This document shows positions 30,903-35,410 of a stretch of 35,410 nucleotides of DNA, piece by piece. Numbering within the stretch: position 1 is the first letter of the stretch; each line of letters begins with the position of its first letter. Below the pieces are notes generated by a model. That model had not been told where the DNA came from. It made no database searches and was given only the letters and a program-made list of their open reading frames with translations. Both the position numbers and the translations under genes were made by a program. The stretch spans positions 1 to 35,410 of the forward strand of contig JBMYTN010000043.1 in NCBI GenBank assembly GCA_049604415.1, written 5' to 3'. Origin of the DNA: JBMYTN01 sp049604415. Lineage in GTDB: Bacteria > Pseudomonadota > Alphaproteobacteria > Rhodospirillales > Rhodospirillaceae.

Positions 30903-33011
30903 ATGTCCATGTTCAATGTGTGCCGCAAGGAAATTGACTGGGGCGGGCGCAAGCTCGTCCTTGAGTCGGGCAAAGTGGCCCGACAAGCCGACGGCGCTGT
31001 CATGGTGTCGCTGGGCGATACCACGGTGCTCTGCACCGCTGTGGGGTCCCGGGCCAAATCCAATCAGGATTTCTTCCCGCTGACCGTCAACTACCAAGAA
31101 AAGACCTTCGCAGCCGGGAAAATTCCCGGCGGCTTTTTTAAGCGCGAAGGCCGTCCGTCTGAAAAAGAAACCCTGGTTTCGCGCCTGATCGACCGTCCGA
31201 TCCGTCCGCTGTTTGTCGATGGCTATCGCAGCGAGACCCAAGTGGTCTGCACCGTGCTGTGCCACGATATGGAAAACGATCCGGACGTCGTGGCCATGAT
31301 CGGGGCCTCTGCGGCGCTGACCATTTCCGGCCTGCCCTTCCTGGGTCCCATCGGGGCTGCCCGGGTCGGCGAGGTTGATGGCGAGCTGGTGCTGAACCCG
31401 ACTTTGGCACAGATGGAAGACACCGCCCTGGATCTGGTGGTCGCCGGGACCCGCGAAGGGGTTCTGATGGTCGAATCCCAGGCCAATGAGCTGTCCGAAG
31501 CCCGGATGCTCGAAGCGGTGATGTTCGGTCATGACGCCTATCAGGCGGTGATCGACGCCATTATCGGTTTGGCGGAACAATGTGCCCGCGAACCCCGCGA
31601 TGTGCCGCCGGCCCCGCCGGAAGCCGAAACCGTTGCCGCCAAGGTGCGCGAGCTGGCCACCGAAGGCCTGCGCGCCGCCTATACCGAAGCCGACAAAATG
31701 GCGCGCCAAGGCAAGGTGGCCGAGGTGAAGGACAGCGTTTTGGCAGCCTTTGCCGAGGATGACGCCAGCCTGCCCCATGTGGGCGGTGCGTTTAAGTCCT
31801 TGGAAAAGGACATTGTCCGGGGCTCGATCTTGGACACCGGCATGCGGATCGACGGCCGCGATCTGCGCACCGTGCGCATGATCAACTCCGAAGTTGGCAT
31901 TCTGCCGCGCTCCCACGGCTCTTCGCTGTTCACCCGGGGTGAAACCCAGGCCCTGGTCACCGCGACCCTGGGCACTGGCCAGGATGAGCAGATCATTGAT
32001 GCCCTGTCCGGCGAATATCGGGAAAACTTCCTGCTGCACTATAACTTCCCGCCTTACAGCGTGAACGAAACCGGCCGCATGGGCTCCCCGGGCCGCCGTG
32101 AAATCGGGCATGGCAAGCTGGCCTGGCGGGCGATCAAGCCGGTGCTGCCGAAAAAGGCCGACTTCCCCTACACCATCCGTCTGGTCTCCGAGATCACTGA
32201 GTCCAACGGCTCATCCTCGATGGCGACCGTCTGCGGCTCCTCTCTGGCGCTGATGGATGCCGGGGTGCCGTTGGATCGTCCGGTGGCCGGGATCGCCATG
32301 GGTCTGATCAAGGAAGACGAGCGCTTTGCGGTTCTGTCCGACATCCTGGGGGATGAAGATCACCTGGGCGATATGGACTTTAAGGTCGCCGGGACGGAAG
32401 CCGGTGTGACCTCGCTGCAGATGGACATCAAAATCACCTCCATCACCCGCGAGATCATGCAAATCGCCCTGGATCAAGCCAAGGATGGCCGGATCCACAT
32501 TCTGGGCGAGATGGCCAAAGCCCTGACCGGTGCCCGCGAGCAGCTGTCTGACTTTGCGCCCCGGATCACCACCATCAAGATCCCGCCGGGCAAGGTGCGT
32601 GAAGTGATCGGGTCCGGCGGCAAAGTGATCCGCGAGATCACCGAAACCACCGGCACCAAGGTCGACATTGAGGATGATGGCACCATCAAAATCGCCTCGA
32701 CCGATGGGGATGCCGCCCGCAAGGCAGTGGATTGGATCAAGGGCATTGTCGCCGAGCCGGAAGTCGGCACCATCTACAATGGTAAGGTGGTGAAGATCAT
32801 GGATTTCGGGGCCTTTGTGAACTTCCTGGGCTCCCGGGACGGTCTGGTCCATATCTCCGAGCTGTCCAGCGACAAGCCGCGCCGGGTGACCGATGTTGTC
32901 AAAGAAGGTGACATGGTGAAGGTCAAATGCGTCGGCTTTGACGATCGCGGCAAGGTCAAGCTGTCCATGAAGCAGGTTGACCAGGAAACCGGCGAAGAAA
33001 AGACCTCCTAA
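30903..33011 (+). CDS. pnp: Polyribonucleotide nucleotidyltransferase (PNPase)
   Basis: 702 aa. A phosphorolytic 3'-5' exoribonuclease of the degradosome. Two RNase PH domains are joined by a helical linker (about 240-320). Signature elements are FFKREGRPSEKETLVSRLID, GTGQDEQIIDALSGEYRENF and SNGSSSMATVCGSSLALMDAG (in parts). The KH domain has GSGG at 570-573 and the S1 domain is about 625-690. ATG 30903 is favoured: AAGGA is at 30886-30890; ATG 30909 is also possible and 30873 is not conserved. Confidence 0.97.
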   Translation: MSMFNVCRKEIDWGGRKLVLESGKVARQADGAVMVSLGDTTVLCTAVGSRAKSNQDFFPLTVNYQEKTFAAGKIPGGFFKREGRPSEKETLVSRLIDRPIRPLFVDGYRSETQVVCTVLCHDMENDPDVVAMIGASAALTISGLPFLGPIGAARVGEVDGELVLNPTLAQMEDTALDLVVAGTREGVLMVESQANELSEARMLEAVMFGHDAYQAVIDAIIGLAEQCAREPRDVPPAPPEAETVAAKVRELATEGLRAAYTEADKMARQGKVAEVKDSVLAAFAEDDASLPHVGGAFKSLEKDIVRGSILDTGMRIDGRDLRTVRMINSEVGILPRSHGSSLFTRGETQALVTATLGTGQDEQIIDALSGEYRENFLLHYNFPPYSVNETGRMGSPGRREIGHGKLAWRAIKPVLPKKADFPYTIRLVSEITESNGSSSMATVCGSSLALMDAGVPLDRPVAGIAMGLIKEDERFAVLSDILGDEDHLGDMDFKVAGTEAGVTSLQMDIKITSITREIMQIALDQAKDGRIHILGEMAKALTGAREQLSDFAPRITTIKIPPGKVREVIGSGGKVIREITETTGTKVDIEDDGTIKIASTDGDAARKAVDWIKGIVAEPEVGTIYNGKVVKIMDFGAFVNFLGSRDGLVHISELSSDKPRRVTDVVKEGDMVKVKCVGFDDRGKVKLSMKQVDQETGEEKTS

Positions 33012-33030
33012 GGGCGGTCACGCTACAGGA

Positions 33031-33074
33031 CGGGGTTGAGAAGGAAGGCGGACGCCATGTCGCTCTCAACCCCG
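33031..33074 (+). repeat. 11-bp perfect inverted repeat enclosing a ribosome site and start codon
   Basis: CGGGGTTGAGA (33031-33041) and TCTCAACCCCG (33064-33074), 22-base spacer. The spacer contains most of AAGGAAGG (33041-33048) and the ATG (33057) of the phosphodiesterase gene. As mRNA it would place the initiation region in a hairpin loop. It is 20 bases after pnp. Confidence 0.6.
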
Positions 33075-33890
33075 CGCCTGTCGCATCTGCCCCGCCTGAT
33101 CGGCCATCGCGGGGCGGCGGCCATCGCCCCGGAAAATACTTTAGGTGCCTTCCGGGCGGCGGCCCATGCCGGGCTGAAAATGGTGGAATATGATGTGAAG
33201 CTGTCTGCGGATGGCATTCCCGTCGTGATCCATGATGACAGCCTGGAGCGGACCACCACTGGCACTGGCGCGGTCCGGGACTGGTTGGCTGCGGATCTAG
33301 CCGGGTTGGATGCGTCCATACCGATCCTGGATTGGCCCGAACGGGAACCGGTTCCAACTCTGGTTGCGGTGCTCGACCTGCTTGATGCGGCCGGGATGGG
33401 ATCGAATATCGAGATCAAGCCCTGTCCGGGCCGGGAAGCCGAAACGGCTGAGGTGGTTGCTGATCTGGTCGCCCACCGCCATCGGCGTCCGACAGATCCT
33501 GGCAATCCAGTGGTTTTTTCCAGTTTTGCCCTGGAGTCGCTGACCGCGCTGCGTCGCCAAGATCCGAATGCGGTGCTCGGTTTGCTGTTGGAGCCGCCCT
33601 CGGCAGACGATCTTGCCCGGGAAACCCTCCCGGTCGAGGCGTGGTATGTCTTATTGCGGGAACTGAACGCGGCATCGCTGCATCTATCCGCGCAAGCCTG
33701 CCGACCACAGATTGTGGATGCAGTCCATAAGACAGGTACGGCGATTTTGGCGTGGACCGTAAATCAGCCAAAGCATTGCACAGCCTTGTGGGAACGGGGC
33801 GTGGATGCCATTATCACCGACCTGCCAGAAGAGATACAGCTTCTGGGGGAGGACATGTTTCAAACCAGACGGTTGGAACAGGGGATATAA
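33057..33890 (+). CDS. Glycerophosphodiester phosphodiesterase
   Basis: 277 aa, cytosolic (no signal peptide). Hydrolyses deacylated phospholipids such as glycerophosphocholine to glycerol-3-phosphate. Family residues: H17-R18 (IGHRGAAAIAPENT), E44 and D46 (VEYDVKL), H59 (IHDDS), and the C-terminal WTVNQP and GVDAIITDLP. It resembles UgpQ, but no ugp transporter is nearby, so the symbol is omitted. ATG 33057 has AAGGAAGG 8 bases upstream; TTG 33036 is in frame. It probably reads through from pnp, as no clear terminator separates them. Confidence 0.92.
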   Translation: MSLSTPRLSHLPRLIGHRGAAAIAPENTLGAFRAAAHAGLKMVEYDVKLSADGIPVVIHDDSLERTTTGTGAVRDWLAADLAGLDASIPILDWPEREPVPTLVAVLDLLDAAGMGSNIEIKPCPGREAETAEVVADLVAHRHRRPTDPGNPVVFSSFALESLTALRRQDPNAVLGLLLEPPSADDLARETLPVEAWYVLLRELNAASLHLSAQACRPQIVDAVHKTGTAILAWTVNQPKHCTALWERGVDAIITDLPEEIQLLGEDMFQTRRLEQGI

Positions 33891-34014
33891 TTATAATTCA
33901 CCGAACCATTTTGGCCGATCCGTCGCCCGGCCTAGACCGAAGCAATTTTGGTCTTTGTATCCAGGGTTTGACATCTGCCAGGTGGAATTCGGATCCGATG
34001 AAGAGGCCTAGATT

Positions 34015-35410
34015 TTGACTGTCGTTGCACCGTTGATGATGTCCGGTAAGGAAGTTTGGCCGCTGGTTGAAGGCGGCAAAGGCGTGTCCGCCACCAATGG
34101 CAATAGCTCTGGTGCCTGGGCGCGCGCCGGGGGCGTGGGCACCGTGTCCGCTGTGAATGCGGACTCCTATGACGATAATGGCGAGATCATCCCCCAGATC
34201 TATAAGGGCAAGACCCGTCGGGACCGCCATGAAGAGCTGGTCCAATATGGCATTGATGGCGGCATCGCCCAGGTGAAGCGCGCCCATGATGTGTCCGGCG
34301 GTGAAGGCCGGATCCATATCAATGTGCTTTGGGAAATGGGCGGCGCGGAGCGGGTGCTCAAAGGCGTGCTCGAAGGCGCCAAGGGCCTGCTGCATGGGGT
34401 GACCTGTGGCGCGGGCATGCCCTACAAAGTCGGTGAAATCGCCGCCTCCTATGGGGTGTATTATTATCCCATCGTCTCGTCCGGTCGGGCGTTCCGGGCG
34501 CTGTGGAAGCGGGCACACCATAAATATGCCGAATGGCTCGGCGGTCTGGTTTATGAGGATCCCTGGCTGGCGGGGGGTCATAACGGTCTGTCGAACAGCG
34601 AAGATCCGCGCAAGCCCGAAGACCCCTATCCCCGCGTGCTCGAACTGCGCCGCATGATGCGCGATGCTGGGGCACCGGAAGTACCGATCCTGATGGCCGG
34701 TGGGGTCTGGTTCCTGCGCGATTGGAAAGACTGGATCGACAATCCGGATCTCGGCCCGGTCGCTTTCCAATTCGGCACCCGGCCCCTGTTGACCCAGGAA
34801 AGCCCGATCTCTGAGGAATGGAAGCAGCGCCTGTTGACCTTGGAAGAGGGCGATATCCTGCTGCACAAATTCAGCCCGACCGGGTTTTATTCCTCGGCGG
34901 TGCGCAACCCGTTCCTGCGCGAGCTGGAAGAGCGCTCCGAACGGCAAATCGCCTATTCCAGCGAAGCCACCGAAGCCCTGTCAGCGGAATTGGCGGTAGG
35001 GGCTCGAGGGCGGAGTATTTTTGTCGCCCCCGATGACAAGACCAAGGCGTTGGCCTGGATGAAGGCAGGCTATGACGAGGGCCTGCGCTCCCCGGACAAC
35101 ACCATCATCTTTGTGTCCAAGGAACGCTCCCGGGAAATCAAGATCGACCAAGCGGAATGCATGGGCTGCCTGTCCCATTGCTCCTTCTCCAACTGGGCCG
35201 ATAATGAAAATGGCTCGACCGGGCGTCGGGCGGATCCGCGCTCCTTCTGCATTCAGAAGACCTTGCAGGACATCGCCCATAGTGGGCCGGTGGACCACAA
35301 TCTGATGTTTGCCGGGCACAACGCTTATAACTTCGCCAAGGATCCGTTTTATTCCAACGGCTATATCCCGACCATGAAAGAGCTGGTCGACCGGATCCTG
35401 ACCGGGGATT
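34015..35410 (+). CDS. Nitronate monooxygenase-family flavoprotein, C-terminal Cys motif (3' end cut)
   Basis: At least 465 aa, open at the window end. A TIM-barrel FMN oxidoreductase of the NPD/YrpB type: APLMMSGKEVWPLVEGG (N-terminal flavin strand), SGAWARAGGVGTVSA, HGVTCGAG, LAGGHNGLSN and PEVPILMAGGVWF, then FQFGTRPLLTQESP. Members oxidise nitronates or act as enoyl reductases; the substrate is not deducible. Oddity: after the barrel the chain continues with C382-x2-C385-x3-C389 and C412, a possible metal or Fe-S site not found in classical enzymes. TTG 34015 is chosen: AAGAGG (34001-34006) lies 8 bases upstream and a stop codon is just before it; ATG 34036/34039 would remove the first strand. 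Confidence 0.85.
   Translation, partial: MTVVAPLMMSGKEVWPLVEGGKGVSATNGNSSGAWARAGGVGTVSAVNADSYDDNGEIIPQIYKGKTRRDRHEELVQYGIDGGIAQVKRAHDVSGGEGRIHINVLWEMGGAERVLKGVLEGAKGLLHGVTCGAGMPYKVGEIAASYGVYYYPIVSSGRAFRALWKRAHHKYAEWLGGLVYEDPWLAGGHNGLSNSEDPRKPEDPYPRVLELRRMMRDAGAPEVPILMAGGVWFLRDWKDWIDNPDLGPVAFQFGTRPLLTQESPISEEWKQRLLTLEEGDILLHKFSPTGFYSSAVRNPFLRELEERSERQIAYSSEATEALSAELAVGARGRSIFVAPDDKTKALAWMKAGYDEGLRSPDNTIIFVSKERSREIKIDQAECMGCLSHCSFSNWADNENGSTGRRADPRSFCIQKTLQDIAHSGPVDHNLMFAGHNAYNFAKDPFYSNGYIPTMKELVDRILTGD

Noticed and set aside
1..35410. CRISPR array, insertion sequence, toxin-antitoxin pair or biosynthetic cluster
   Set aside because: No regularly spaced repeats, transposase motifs, paired small ORFs or cluster-type enzymes were seen anywhere in the window.

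Overview
The window reads as a high-G+C chromosomal segment of an alphaproteobacterium, most probably of the Rhodospirillales/Rhodospirillaceae type. This is inferred from gene content rather than from any marker search. The evidence is a 180-kDa-class NAD-glutamate dehydrogenase, an alphaproteobacterial Fur lacking the C-terminal zinc cysteines, an olsB-olsA ornithine-lipid pair, an XRE regulator placed directly before metK, and the order miaB-phoH-ybeY-corC-lnt followed by rimP-nusA-ylxR-infB-rbfA-truB-rpsO-pnp. Almost all of the window is ordinary core genome. I found no transposase, phage gene, CRISPR array, toxin-antitoxin pair or defence cassette.

Left edge (1-245): about 150 bases of AT-rich sequence (hand count about 33% G+C over 61-150) stop at an isolated 3' end of a tRNA-Gly gene (154-185, T-arm to CCA), followed by a normal tRNA-type terminator. 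The 5' part of the tRNA is absent. This looks like the far attachment site of an element integrated into tRNA-Gly, with the element lying to the left of the window.

246-14478: mixed regulatory and metabolic genes. A TetR regulator is divergent from a membrane class III adenylate cyclase. An orphan LivF-type ABC ATPase is divergent from the very large NAD-glutamate dehydrogenase, with an 11-bp perfect inverted repeat between them. Then come an Atg22/UMF1-type permease, a diguanylate cyclase with a PilJ/NIT-like sensor, Fur, and olsB-olsA.

14609-22400: a compact block for tRNA modification, rRNA maturation and envelope maintenance: miaB-phoH-ybeY-corC-lnt, most of whose junctions are 4-base overlaps. 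It is followed by an AT-rich island, an XRE regulator with a strong terminator, a structured leader, and metK with overlapping trmB.

23220-33011: the nusA-infB transcription/translation supra-operon. It is preceded by a good sigma70-like promoter and a leader that can fold into a terminator or a competing hairpin. It ends with rpsO and pnp, separated by a long hairpin. A glycerophosphodiester phosphodiesterase gene follows, then an incomplete nitronate-monooxygenase-family gene with a C-terminal four-cysteine motif that runs off the right edge.

No convincingly new multi-gene system is visible. The best leads are the tRNA-Gly attachment scar, the three regulatory leaders (rimP, the XRE gene, metK), the unusual inverted repeats at gdh and at the phosphodiesterase start, and the cysteine-extended flavin oxidoreductase.
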